Assembly: GCA_964497135.1 (NCBI GenBank)
Contig: CAZCDO010000019.1
Location: 1 to 31,822, forward strand
DNA from: CAIJXV01 sp964497135
Lineage (GTDB): Bacteria; Verrucomicrobiota; Kiritimatiellia; CAIKKV01; CAIJXV01
Reading direction: 5' to 3'
Length of the DNA stretch: 31,822 nucleotides
In this document: piece by piece, positions 16,162 through 24,350 of the stretch
Position numbering within the stretch: position 1 is the stretch's first letter
How the letters are laid out: every line of letters starts with the position of its first letter
Notes under the pieces: model-generated
What the model was told of the DNA's origin: nothing
What the model saw: only the letters and a program-made list of their open reading frames with translations
The model's database searches: none
Position numbers and translations under genes: made by a program

Positions 16162-18087
16162 TTAAAGAAGGTGTATCTTGCCAAACATCGCCAGGATGAG
16201 CAGAAAGGCCACCAAGTTCAGCCAGGGGACGATCTTGGCCTCATTGACCGTCGATCGCATGTACTGCGAACCCGACCAGGCCGGCTCGAATTGATCCTTG
16301 AAGCTCCGGAAATTATAAGACAACACACTGCCATCCACCGACCAGTCCTTCATTGCGACATTTTCACCGGCCAGATACGGCAAGCGAACCTGTTCCCGTC
16401 GAATCCGCGTGGAAGCGATGATCGACACGATCAAAAAAAATCCCGGAATCACGATAAAGGGCCAAAAAGCAAATTCGCTGTCCGCCCGGAATAACGACCA
16501 TTCCGAGGCGTCGACTTGAATCCGTTGATACACCCCGGTCACCATCGGGCGCAGTATATCCCGATACAACAGAACCGACCCGAATCCCAACACCACGACG
16601 CCGATCCCCAGCAGAAACAGGGTCGAACGCATGAAGGGCGACATCGGCTCAAGGGTGTACCGGGGATGGAAGGAAACGGTTTGAATGCGTCCCAGCCACT
16701 TGGCCCAAAACAACACCGTAAACGCACTGCCGATCACAATCAGGAACATGATGACGGGCAGATTGATCGAGGCCTCGATCGCCATCCACTTGCTTAACAA
16801 CATCCCGAAGGGCGGCAACAGCATGGAGACCATCCCCACCAGGGCCACCACCGTGGTAAAGGGCATCTTGTACATGATCCCCCCCATATCTTCAATATCC
16901 CGACTGCCGATCGATTGCTCAATGGTTCCCACACAGAGGAACAAAAGCCCCTTGGAAACCGCATGATAAATAAGAATCATGATGGCCGCCGCATAGGCCA
17001 ACGGAGAATCGATCCCGGCACAGGCCACGATCAAACCCAGGTTGGATATCGTCGAATACGCCAATACCTTTTTGGCGTTGCTTTGCACAATGGCCAGGAA
17101 GGAGGCCGATGCAAACGTAAAAGCCCCCGTCAAGGCCAGCATGAACATCAAGTCCGTGCCCCGAAAAGCTGGCGCCAACCGTAACACCAGGTAAGATCCA
17201 GCCTTGACCATCGTGGCGGAATGCAGTAAAGCCGAAATCGGCGTCGGGGCCACCATCGCCCCGAGCAACCAGCTCTGGAACGGAACTTGTGCGGATTTGG
17301 TCAACGCCGCCAGGCATAAAAACGCCATCGGCACCATTAATTGGGCCGCTTTCAATCCAGTCAACGTGTCGGTCCCCTGCGTGACACACCAGAAGGATCC
17401 AAAGGTCAGGGCCAATCCGCCGAAGGTATTGATCAGCAAGGCCCGCCGCGCATTTTTCTGCGACTCGACCGTCCCGTCATATCCGATCAGGAAGAAAGAA
17501 CATAACGTGGTGATCTCCCAGAACGCGGCCAGCCAGTTGAGACCGTTGGCCAGAACCAAGCCGTTCATCGCGCCCAAAAACGCCAGCATGATCAAGAAAA
17601 ACCGGCGTTCTCCCGCCGCTGTCGGCGGGGCGTGGTGGGCATGCTGCTCCATATAGCCGATCGCAAACAAAATGATGATCGGACCTACCAGGGAAATCAC
17701 CAGAACCAAAACCATCGCCAATGAATCCAGAATAAAAGCCGGCTCAAGAATTTCTCCGGTTCCCGTCCCGATCAAATGCGCGGCAACCGCAAGGGCCAGT
17801 TGGGCCACCGCCATGTAAAAAATCGGCCGGGAGCGAATCCGAAAGGCCACGCCCAAAATCGCCAGAACCGTCGCCACCTCCAGCACGAAGGAGAGTCCTG
17901 CCGCCCCCGGTCCCGGCGAAAACGAAAAACGGCCGCCCTTCATCGCCCAAAGCCCGGCAATAAAGGTGAAAAAGGCCCCCAAAATGACCGTGGCTTTCCG
18001 CACCGAGGCAGATTTGCTGAGACCGGCCAGCCCCCCCCAGAGGACGGGACCCGCCACTAATGCGGTAATGATGATGGCCTTATTCAT
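16162..18087 (-). CDS. echA: Ech hydrogenase ion-translocating membrane subunit A, NuoL/antiporter-like
   Basis: This 641-residue protein, close in length to known EchA, has about 14-16 hydrophobic helices and the proton_antipo_M core. Conserved charged residues of the NuoL channel are visible: Glu191 in FWEITTLCSFFL, Lys264 in LTKSAQVPFQSW, His289 and Lys295 in HSATMVKAG, Lys339/340 in AKKVLAYSTISN, and His375 and Lys379 in YHAVSKGLL. It is the likely ion pump (H+ or Na+, not decidable here). Being first in the operon matches echABCDEF of Methanosarcina and Desulfovibrio. No clear Shine-Dalgarno precedes the ATG; the upstream bases on the coding strand read CCCCG followed by a T-run. A nearby promoter would give an almost leaderless mRNA. 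HycC/HyfB and MbhH are alternatives, but the gene set is Ech. Confidence 0.93.
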   Translation of the reverse strand: MNKAIIITALVAGPVLWGGLAGLSKSASVRKATVILGAFFTFIAGLWAMKGGRFSFSPGPGAAGLSFVLEVATVLAILGVAFRIRSRPIFYMAVAQLALAVAAHLIGTGTGEILEPAFILDSLAMVLVLVISLVGPIIILFAIGYMEQHAHHAPPTAAGERRFFLIMLAFLGAMNGLVLANGLNWLAAFWEITTLCSFFLIGYDGTVESQKNARRALLINTFGGLALTFGSFWCVTQGTDTLTGLKAAQLMVPMAFLCLAALTKSAQVPFQSWLLGAMVAPTPISALLHSATMVKAGSYLVLRLAPAFRGTDLMFMLALTGAFTFASASFLAIVQSNAKKVLAYSTISNLGLIVACAGIDSPLAYAAAIMILIYHAVSKGLLFLCVGTIEQSIGSRDIEDMGGIMYKMPFTTVVALVGMVSMLLPPFGMLLSKWMAIEASINLPVIMFLIVIGSAFTVLFWAKWLGRIQTVSFHPRYTLEPMSPFMRSTLFLLGIGVVVLGFGSVLLYRDILRPMVTGVYQRIQVDASEWSLFRADSEFAFWPFIVIPGFFLIVSIIASTRIRREQVRLPYLAGENVAMKDWSVDGSVLSYNFRSFKDQFEPAWSGSQYMRSTVNEAKIVPWLNLVAFLLILAMFGKIHLL

Positions 18088-18101
18088 AAAAAAAACGGGG
18101 T

Positions 18102-18130
18102 ATTAAATCACGCCCGGCCAGCCAATACAA
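18102..18130 (-). promoter_or_regulatory. echA: Candidate promoter of the ech operon
   Basis: Reading the minus strand, TTGTAT (18130-18125) and TTTAAT (18107-18102) are 17 bases apart in the gap between divergent echA and the GH20 gene. Transcription would begin about 8-10 bases before the echA ATG, consistent with the lack of a Shine-Dalgarno sequence. This was read by eye only. Confidence 0.35.
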
Positions 18131-18224
18131 CTGAATAATATTTTTTGACGAAAAATCCCTCAGGCGATGGGACTGCTGATTGAAAAAAATTGTATATCCA
18201 CACTAAAGCAGGTTAAATAGCCTC

Positions 18225-20252
18225 ATGATTTCCCTGCGCCTACTCCCCCGCTCCCAACACGTCGAAGCGTCCGGCACCGTCTGGGCGCTTCCCCTTCACC
18301 CAACCCTGCGCTTCAGCACCGATGCCGGCAACCTGCCCGCCCTGGTGGCTGAAGAATGGGCCCGCGAAACCGGCCACCCCCTGCAAACCGTTTCGGCTCC
18401 GGAGCTGGCACCTTTTTCTTTTACTCTGGAAACGCCGGCGGCCCCGGCCTCCCCTTTACCGGTCCACCCCGAAGCCTACGCGCTGGAAATCACCCCGGAG
18501 GGCGTCGCCGCCTCCGCCCAGGCCTATCCGGGACTCGTCCACGCCTGGCAAACCTTCAAGCAAATTATCCGCCAGTTCCCGCGGGAATTGCCCGGCCTGC
18601 GCATCGCGGATCGACCCACCCTCGATTGGCGGGTTTATCATCTCGACCTCAAGGGAACCCGGCGATCCCTCGCCTCGCTCTATGCCCTCCTGCCCCTCCT
18701 CGCTGAATTTAAAATCAATGCCGTCCTGGTGGAATACGAGGACTATCTTCGACTCGATCGCCATCCCGATATCGCCATCCCCGAAGCCCTCTCCCCGGAT
18801 CAGGTCCGGGCCTGGGTCGCCCGGGCCGCCGACTATGGCATCGCCGTCATCCCCCTGATTCAAACCCTCGGGCATCTCCAATATGTCCTCCGTAAACCCG
18901 CTTACCGCCACCTGGAAGAATACCCCGGAGATCCCTCGGAAGCCTGTTCCTCCCACCCGGATTCCTGGCCGCTCATCCGCGATTTTCTCGATGAGATCAT
19001 CGACCTCCATCCTCAGGCCCCTTTCATCCATTGCGGCCTTGATGAAACTTTCCTCGTCGGCACGTGCCCCCGTTGCCAGCTCGCCCGCGGGGAGCGGCCC
19101 CCGATTGCGCTCTATGTCGACTGGCTGAACCGCGTCACCCGGCATGTCTCCGCCCGCGGCCTGCGCCCCATGGCTTGGGGAAGTATGATTGGACCCCATC
19201 TCCTCACCCCTCTCGCGCAATCGCTCAATCGGGAAGTGACCTTCATTGTGAACGGCGGCTATGAGGTATCCGGTCCAACCACCCAACGCCTGGATACCTT
19301 CGCCCGCGGAAGCCTGAGCCGTCAGTGGCTCGAACGGCCCGAAGGGGAAATCAACGCCCTGCCTCCTCTCCACTTCAGGGGAGGGCGATGTATCGAGGAT
19401 TTATCGGAAGCCGAACTCTCTTTGGTCCGGGAACTGTCCAATACCCCTGGGTTCCCCCGCGAGGTCCGGTCCCACACCGGGTTGGCGCTCTTTGCCCGGC
19501 AGGGCTTTCAAACCGGGGTCGTCAGCGGTATCCGCGTCTCGGCCCACGGCTGTATCATCCCCAAATTCATCACCAGCCAACTCAATACCCTGACCGGGGC
19601 CGAAGCCTGCCGCCGCCATCCCAATGCCCCAATCCTCATCGGCTCCAGTTGGTCGCGCGGCCACAGTCTGACCTCACCCAATGCCCATCCCGACCTCGAT
19701 GCCTACGGCATCGCCACCCTCGGTGATGCCGGTTGGTCGCCCCTCGGTCGCTATGAACTCCGCGATTTCGACGCCCGTTTCGCCTTCCAATTTCTGGGCC
19801 TGCCCGATGAATCTCTGGGCAACCTGCTCTTCCTTTTCGAGCGCACCAGTGCGAAGGCCGACCATGTGATGAGCGATTATCTCCCCCAGATTCGCGCCGG
19901 GTGCGCCGCGCTTCTGCCGCTCGTTCAACGGCACCGGGAATTCATTGAACTGCTCGCCCAGATGGTCGAAATCCAGGCACTCCGATTCAAAGCGCAATTC
20001 GCCCTGCTCGAAATGGAATATCTCTACCCCGTGTGGAACCGCGTCCCCCCCGCCTTCGCCGAACGAATCGCCGCCGATGTCCGCACGGCCGAACAGGACC
20101 TGCTCTCCCTCGCACCCCATCTCCACGCCCTTTACGCCCAAACGCTCATCCCCGCCGATGCCGCCGAATTGGTCGCTACCCAGCTCGATTTTCTTCGCGA
20201 TACCCTCCGCCTGGTGGCGGACCGTGTTTGTAAACCCACCCCCCGAAAGTAA
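18225..20252 (+). CDS. GH20-like beta-N-acetylhexosaminidase
   Basis: This 675-residue protein has the GH20 layout. An N-terminal alpha/beta domain (about 1-120) precedes a (beta/alpha)8 barrel (about 125-430) that opens with DWRVYHLDLKGT. The catalytic Asp-Glu pair sits in FIHCGLDETFLVG (Asp273, Glu274). In GH20 enzymes the Glu is the acid/base and the Asp orients the substrate N-acetyl group, which acts as nucleophile. The usual H-x-GGDE motif reads HCGLDE here, so this is a divergent subfamily and the exact substrate is uncertain. A helical C-terminal extension (about 520-675) is unassigned. There is no signal peptide, so the enzyme is probably cytoplasmic. It is the first gene of the plus-strand cluster, five bases before the next gene, and is divergent from echA. 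The ribosome site is weak (GCAGG about 12 bases upstream). Confidence 0.82.
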   Translation: MISLRLLPRSQHVEASGTVWALPLHPTLRFSTDAGNLPALVAEEWARETGHPLQTVSAPELAPFSFTLETPAAPASPLPVHPEAYALEITPEGVAASAQAYPGLVHAWQTFKQIIRQFPRELPGLRIADRPTLDWRVYHLDLKGTRRSLASLYALLPLLAEFKINAVLVEYEDYLRLDRHPDIAIPEALSPDQVRAWVARAADYGIAVIPLIQTLGHLQYVLRKPAYRHLEEYPGDPSEACSSHPDSWPLIRDFLDEIIDLHPQAPFIHCGLDETFLVGTCPRCQLARGERPPIALYVDWLNRVTRHVSARGLRPMAWGSMIGPHLLTPLAQSLNREVTFIVNGGYEVSGPTTQRLDTFARGSLSRQWLERPEGEINALPPLHFRGGRCIEDLSEAELSLVRELSNTPGFPREVRSHTGLALFARQGFQTGVVSGIRVSAHGCIIPKFITSQLNTLTGAEACRRHPNAPILIGSSWSRGHSLTSPNAHPDLDAYGIATLGDAGWSPLGRYELRDFDARFAFQFLGLPDESLGNLLFLFERTSAKADHVMSDYLPQIRAGCAALLPLVQRHREFIELLAQMVEIQALRFKAQFALLEMEYLYPVWNRVPPAFAERIAADVRTAEQDLLSLAPHLHALYAQTLIPADAAELVATQLDFLRDTLRLVADRVCKPTPRK

Positions 20253-20257
20253 ATACC

Positions 20258-22126
20258 ATGCCCCAATTGTCCAACCCCAGCGTCGCACTCACCCTCTCCC
20301 CCAACGGAACGACCCTCACCATCGAAGACCGCCGTCGGCACCTGGTGTGGACCCTGGATCCACATACCTCGGGATATAAAACCGAACCGCTCGGCGACTG
20401 GCAGACGGATGTCGAATTTACGCCTTTCGAACCGGGCGCCGTGGACCAACCCGCCCCCGATACGCTCCGGATCACCTCCCCCGTTCCGGGCGGCGTCATC
20501 GAACGCACCTTCCGACTCCTGCCCGATTGCGTTGAAGCACAGACGCTGGTCAAGTCCACCGCCGTCGGCCGCGTTGCCCATCCCGGCCATTTCATTCCCG
20601 ATCAGGGTAACGCGGAACTGCTGATCCCCCTCAATCAGGGCCTGCTCCTTCGTAACAAGGGCGACTCCTTCCTGAGGCGCGATACCAAAACCATGCTGGC
20701 TCTGAACGGAATCCTCACCGACCGCGGCGGCCTGCTGATCACCCAGGAAACCCCCAAGGATTGCTGGTTTGTCTGGCAGAAGCGCGACGCCGGCATCCGC
20801 GCTTTTTATGAAATGATTCCCGGTGCCGTCGAAGGCTGGTACCCGCGGACTGCCCGGATTTACGTGACCGATCCCTCGATCACCGCCATCGCCAAACGCC
20901 ATCGCCAGCGCCTGATCGAACGCGGCGATTTCACCACCTGGGCCGAAAAAATCGCCCGTAAGCCCATCCTCGAGAAACTCTTTGGTTCCCTGATCGCCTT
21001 CATCGGCTATAACCAGGGCCGATCCACCGACTATGTCGCCTCGGCGCGCCGCTTGAAAGCCACCGGTTTCGATTCGGTCCTTTATTACCCCGTCCGTTTC
21101 ATGGCAACCAACCTCAACTTCCTGATGGGCGGCGATCAACCCATCGATCTCTCCGATGCCGAAATCGAGGCCATCCGCGCCTGCGGTGGCCTGGTCAGTC
21201 CCTGGGCCTGGACCTACGAATCGATGGATACCGGCGCGGATGACAGCCGCGGAACATTCCGGACCGATGCGCAGGGGGCGTTTGTTTCCCATTGGCAGAT
21301 CGATCAAAATATCTGGTATAAAACCTGCACGCCCTACCAATCGGAATTCGCCCGCTCCCAGTACACCGGCCGCATGCGCGCCATGGATTGGATCCATTAC
21401 GATGTCAATTCCGTGCGCGGTGGCGAAGCCTGCTTCAATACGGCTCACGCTCTCCACCATCACGCCCCGCTCACCGCCCGCGACGACGATCCCTTCGTCG
21501 GTGAATTGCTGGGCCCGGACATCAATGGCAACCGCATCGTCTCCAGTGAAGGCTTCAATGAATACCTGACCCAATTTTACGATATCGGATCCAACAAGTA
21601 TCTGCCCACCTGGGGCGCGGAGGAACCCGTCCTCGTCGTGCCGCTGACCGATCTGGTCTTCCACGATTCCACCCTGCACAATCACTGGGAATTGCACACG
21701 TATAACGACAACCCCGGTTTCGGAAAATTGACGACTGAAAGCCGTCTCCAAATGGGCGCCGGGCTCCCCGAGAAAAAGGCGGCGCTCGATGCCCTCTACG
21801 GCGTCGCCCCCCTCGTCTTCCCCTTCGGCCGGCAATACGGCTGGGTCGATATCGTCACCCACAAATCCTTCTCCTTCGAAATCAGCCTGGACGATGCCGA
21901 AGTCCAGCGCGCCCTCGCCGCCGCTCTCCCCGTCGCCCGCCTCCACCAGCGCATTGGCCGACTCGAATTAAAGGCCTTCGAAGCGCTGACCGAAGATTAC
22001 GCCGTCCAGTCCACCACCTTTGCCGACGGCACCCAAATCGTTGCCAATATTTCCGAATCCCCCCAGGAAACACCCACCCACGGCATCCTGCCGCCCAATT
22101 CCTGGAGGGAGATTCCGGCCTCATGA
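20258..22126 (+). CDS. Predicted glycoside hydrolase: beta-sandwich plus (beta/alpha)8 barrel
   Basis: This 622-residue protein lacks a signal peptide. Residues about 1-210 look like an all-beta domain (TLTIEDRRRHLVWTLDP, GVIERTFRLLPD). Residues about 230-530 resemble a TIM barrel with FIGYNQGRSTDYV, SVLYYPVRFMATN, GLVSPWAWTYES, MDWIHYDVNSVRGG and VSSEGFNEYLTQFYDIG. About 540-622 is a beta-rich end. Asp382 (HYDVN) and Glu431 (SSEGF) sit at ends of predicted strands and are my candidates for catalytic acids; this is inference. The pattern suggests a GH101/DUF5696-type or clan-D-like enzyme, and I cannot decide which. It is five bases downstream of the GH20 gene. Its stop overlaps the next start (ATGA at 22123-22126), so it belongs to the same transcription unit. 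Confidence 0.65.
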   Translation: MPQLSNPSVALTLSPNGTTLTIEDRRRHLVWTLDPHTSGYKTEPLGDWQTDVEFTPFEPGAVDQPAPDTLRITSPVPGGVIERTFRLLPDCVEAQTLVKSTAVGRVAHPGHFIPDQGNAELLIPLNQGLLLRNKGDSFLRRDTKTMLALNGILTDRGGLLITQETPKDCWFVWQKRDAGIRAFYEMIPGAVEGWYPRTARIYVTDPSITAIAKRHRQRLIERGDFTTWAEKIARKPILEKLFGSLIAFIGYNQGRSTDYVASARRLKATGFDSVLYYPVRFMATNLNFLMGGDQPIDLSDAEIEAIRACGGLVSPWAWTYESMDTGADDSRGTFRTDAQGAFVSHWQIDQNIWYKTCTPYQSEFARSQYTGRMRAMDWIHYDVNSVRGGEACFNTAHALHHHAPLTARDDDPFVGELLGPDINGNRIVSSEGFNEYLTQFYDIGSNKYLPTWGAEEPVLVVPLTDLVFHDSTLHNHWELHTYNDNPGFGKLTTESRLQMGAGLPEKKAALDALYGVAPLVFPFGRQYGWVDIVTHKSFSFEISLDDAEVQRALAAALPVARLHQRIGRLELKAFEALTEDYAVQSTTFADGTQIVANISESPQETPTHGILPPNSWREIPAS

Positions 22127-22375
22127 CCCAGCCCCCGCGACATCACGCGCAAGACTGGGTGAACCGCATCACCCGCGGCGAGGGATTCCTTCCCGGCCAG
22201 CCCACCGACCCCCTGGGGACGGGAATGGTTCGATTCCATCCGCGCATCGCCGATTACGTTCTGAATAGGCCGGACGACTGGATCGACGCCATGATCCCGG
22301 TGCTGACCCCGCCAACCCCTAGCGGAGTTGAAGGGCCGAGGGCGCGCCGTCTCCGCCTCCCTTTACGCCAGCTCC

Positions 22376-22396
22376 GGCCGTCTCGGCGAGACGGCC
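22376..22396. repeat. Perfect 9-bp GC hairpin
   Basis: GGCCGTCTC (22376-22384), loop GGC, and GAGACGGCC (22388-22396). It is followed by CTACC, like the pyrimidine-rich linkers beside other hairpins in this window. It marks the point where the preceding coding frame has already degenerated. Confidence 0.7.
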
Positions 22397-22413
22397 CTAC
22401 CTCGGAACACAGA

Positions 22414-22451
22414 CCCATTCACCTCGTCCCCATTCACCGTCCCCATTCACC
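22414..22451. repeat. Three short tandem copies of CCCATTCACC
   Basis: CCCATTCACC occurs at 22414-22423, 22429-22438 and 22442-22451, in units of 15 and 13 bases. It lies between the GC hairpin and the next gene of the cluster. A TTGACA box follows at 22455-22460, but no good -10 box lies at the proper distance. Confidence 0.7.
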
Positions 22452-22515
22452 TCCTTGACAATCCGATCTGATTCCTTCAGCATTCCATCCATGGTCGGCA
22501 AAGCCAACTTCCATC

Positions 22516-22520
22516 AAAGG
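22516..22520 (+). promoter_or_regulatory. Ribosome site deciding the start of the 412-aa enzyme
   Basis: AAAGG lies eight bases before ATG 22529. It overlaps the alternative GTG at 22520, so that earlier start is unlikely. Confidence 0.55.
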
Positions 22521-22528
22521 TGCCACAC

Positions 22529-23767
22529 ATGTCGAAACGACCCTATATTCTCGATGATGATTCAACGATTCCCATCGTCGCCTGGATCGGACCCAGCGGC
22601 GACCTCATCCGCCCGAACGTGATGAGGGACATGGCTGAAGCCGGGTTCAACATCAATTTGGTCGAGTTCTCCGGAAACTCCTTCGGCAATGCCCTGGATG
22701 TCGCTCAGGACGCAGGAATGCGTCTGCTGGTCCGGCACCCGGCCTTCGATCTGGGACGAATGACCCCGGAACAGGGCCGCGACTTTACCCTCTCAACCCA
22801 GCAGAAAAAAAATATCCGCTCCGTCGTGAAGGCACTGCAGACTCACCCGGGCCTGTATGGTTATTACATTCATGATGAGCCGGCCCATGCGGATTATGAC
22901 TGGACCGCCGCCGTCATCCGCGAAATCGAAGCCCTCGACGACTATCACATCTGCTACGTCAATCACAACGCCCCCGTGATCCAGGGCGGATACGGCGCCG
23001 GCACCCAGGAAGCCCTCTGGCGGGATTGGATCCGCAAGACGCAGCCCCGTTTCCTGAGTTACGATCATTACCCCATCGAACAGAAACCGCGACACCCGAT
23101 TCCGGAGTCGGGAGAGAAGGCTTTCAACGTATTTCCGGGTGGAATCGTGGTCAAGCCGCACTACTTTTCCTCGTTGGATTTCGCCCGATCATTCTGCCGG
23201 ACGCTCGATCTGCCCCTCTGGGCTTTCACCTGCAGTGTACCGCACTGGTCTTATCCGGTACCCACCGAGGGGCACATCCGCTTTCAACTCATGTGCGATT
23301 TGGCGTATGGCGCACGGGGGTTGCAATACTTCACCTACCTCGGCGATACCGCCCTGCTTCGAACTGATGGCACGACCACGCCGACCTGGGACATCGCCCG
23401 GCGGGTCAATCGCGACATTCACGCCTTGTGGAAGAAAATGAAGAGTTTGCGGTCGATCGGGGTGCACCACCAGGGCCCGCTCTGGCCGGGCACAACCCCG
23501 ATGCTCCCCACTCCGATGGAAGCCTGGGGCAATGATCATCTCGGTCTTAAGTTCCAATGTCTCGGCGATCCTGCCGTGTTGGGCCTTTTCGATGACCCGC
23601 AAAAACAGATGTATGTGTTGGTGGTGAATCGCAACCCGGTGGAAAGCGGAGCGATCAGTCTGGACCCCAGCCTGGATGACCAGGTGCCGCACAAGTGGCA
23701 TCCGTTACTGCCCGGCGAAGGAAAACTGTTCAAGTTACGCCCCAATGGCCCCCCGGAAGCAATATGA
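22529..23767 (+). CDS. TIM-barrel glycoside hydrolase-like protein
   Basis: This 412-residue protein has alternating strand/helix segments of a (beta/alpha)8 barrel. The strand-end motif LYGYYIHDEPAHAD (Asp116, Glu117) is typical of a group of poorly characterised glycosidase-like proteins with a YYxxDEP signature. PRFLSYDHYPI, KPHYFSSLDFAR, LWAFTCSV and RFQLMCDLAYGARGLQYFTY correspond to later strands. The last 80 residues (LGLFDDP to YVLVVNRNP) form a small beta domain. No signal peptide is visible. Glu117 as acid/base is inference. It lies inside the glycan cluster, after the broken gene, with its own ribosome site. The cupin gene follows after ten bases. The family number and substrate cannot be set from sequence alone. 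Confidence 0.6.
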   Translation: MSKRPYILDDDSTIPIVAWIGPSGDLIRPNVMRDMAEAGFNINLVEFSGNSFGNALDVAQDAGMRLLVRHPAFDLGRMTPEQGRDFTLSTQQKKNIRSVVKALQTHPGLYGYYIHDEPAHADYDWTAAVIREIEALDDYHICYVNHNAPVIQGGYGAGTQEALWRDWIRKTQPRFLSYDHYPIEQKPRHPIPESGEKAFNVFPGGIVVKPHYFSSLDFARSFCRTLDLPLWAFTCSVPHWSYPVPTEGHIRFQLMCDLAYGARGLQYFTYLGDTALLRTDGTTTPTWDIARRVNRDIHALWKKMKSLRSIGVHHQGPLWPGTTPMLPTPMEAWGNDHLGLKFQCLGDPAVLGLFDDPQKQMYVLVVNRNPVESGAISLDPSLDDQVPHKWHPLLPGEGKLFKLRPNGPPEAI

Positions 23768-23770
23768 GGA
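23766..23770 (+). promoter_or_regulatory. Ribosome site deciding the cupin start
   Basis: GAGGA overlaps the stop of the upstream gene and lies seven bases before ATG 23778. This favours that start over ATG 23772, which is one base away from it. Confidence 0.55.
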
Positions 23771-23777
23771 AATGCAG

Positions 23778-24128
23778 ATGAATGTTCTCAAAAAGACCGG
23801 ACAGGCGGTTATTCCGAAACCCGTGACAGAGGGATTATGGGCCGGCTCCAACCTGGTCGAAGTATTTGACACCAGCGGCGCGACCCGAATGTCCAGCGGC
23901 ATCCACGAACTCTTCGCTTCGGAAACGGTGGTGGAAACCGCACCGGTGGATGATGTGCTGTATATCCTTGAAGGCGAAATCGAAATCGAGGCGGACGGGG
24001 TGCGCCAGGTCTTCAAGGCGGGTGATTTTGCCTATCTGTATCGCGGCTGTCGTCAGAAATTCATCGTGCGCAACCACGTCAAACATCTCTACGTATGCTA
24101 CCCGGCCAATTGGCAAACCGGCACTTGA
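23778..24128 (+). CDS. Small cupin-domain protein, EutQ-like
   Basis: This 116-residue protein is one cupin barrel. DDVLYILEGEIEIEAD and GVRQVFKAGDFAYLYRGC correspond to the two halves, with the G-D and P/RG turn positions conserved. The layout resembles the cupin of EutQ proteins of ethanolamine utilisation. The HxH and E metal ligands of classical metal-dependent cupins are absent, so it may bind a small ligand without metal or be an acetate-kinase-like fold variant as reported for EutQ. It follows the TIM-barrel enzyme by ten bases and is probably co-transcribed with it. No microcompartment or eut genes are in the window, so an ethanolamine role is not supported. A role in sugar binding or epimerisation is a guess from context. 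Confidence 0.7.
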   Translation: MNVLKKTGQAVIPKPVTEGLWAGSNLVEVFDTSGATRMSSGIHELFASETVVETAPVDDVLYILEGEIEIEADGVRQVFKAGDFAYLYRGCRQKFIVRNHVKHLYVCYPANWQTGT

Positions 24129-24179
24129 ATCCCGCCGGGCGATGCTCTGCAAGAAAGAGGCCGCCTGCAAAGAAAAGAA

Positions 24180-24350
24180 ATGATGGCATCGATCATGCCC
24201 CCCACCATCCCGCCGCTGACTGAAACCGATCCGGATCTTCTATTTTGCACCAACGCAGACTGTGTGCGTTGTCGCAAGGGTCGCACGTATGCCATCCAAC
24301 ACACTCCTATCATGGAAGACAGCAGTGCCTTCGACACAAAAAATGAATAA
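24180..24350 (+). CDS. Possible 56-residue ORF overlapping the fucosidase start
   Basis: The frame runs from ATG 24180 to TAA 24350 and contains LLFCTNADCVRCRKGRTYAI, a cluster of three cysteines followed by basic residues. Its final eight bases, ATGAATAA, contain the predicted fucosidase start at 24343, which would allow translational coupling. There is no good Shine-Dalgarno, only an A/G-rich run, and I recognise no family. The alternative is that the 24129-24342 gap is non-coding. Confidence 0.3.
   Translation: MMASIMPPTIPPLTETDPDLLFCTNADCVRCRKGRTYAIQHTPIMEDSSAFDTKNE

Larger units (their letters stand above)
22123..22458 (+). pseudogene. 5' fragment of a gene disrupted by repeat DNA
   Basis: The frame begins with an ATGA overlap with the preceding enzyme, a typical coupled start. 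It codes about 60 residues of ordinary protein (DWVNRITRGEGFLPGQPTDP, then GTGMVRFHPRIADYVLNRPD, WIDAMIPVL). From about 22310 the translation turns into Arg/Pro/His-rich text that simply follows a GC hairpin (22376-22396) and a tandem repeat (22414-22451). I therefore read it as the start of a real gene whose remainder was replaced or lost through a repeat insertion. I do not recognise the family of the first 60 residues. The alternative is a genuine 111-residue protein with a low-complexity tail. Confidence 0.45.

Noticed and set aside
12991..18087. NADH dehydrogenase (complex I) or formate hydrogenlyase
   Set aside because: The large subunit has all four Ni-binding cysteines, so it is not complex I. 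There is no formate dehydrogenase gene, only six genes are present, and their sizes and order match Ech.
20132..21946. 604-codon minus-strand frame opposite the TIM-barrel enzyme
   Set aside because: The translation is Gly/Ile/Gln-rich without recognisable folds and mirrors the sense gene. The sense frame has barrel motifs and operon spacing.
22455..22483. Internal promoter before the 412-residue enzyme
   Set aside because: TTGACA is perfect, but the hexamer at 17 bases (CAGCAT) is a poor -10 box.
23778..24128. Ethanolamine utilisation locus
   Set aside because: Only a EutQ-like cupin is present. No eut enzymes or microcompartment shell genes occur nearby.
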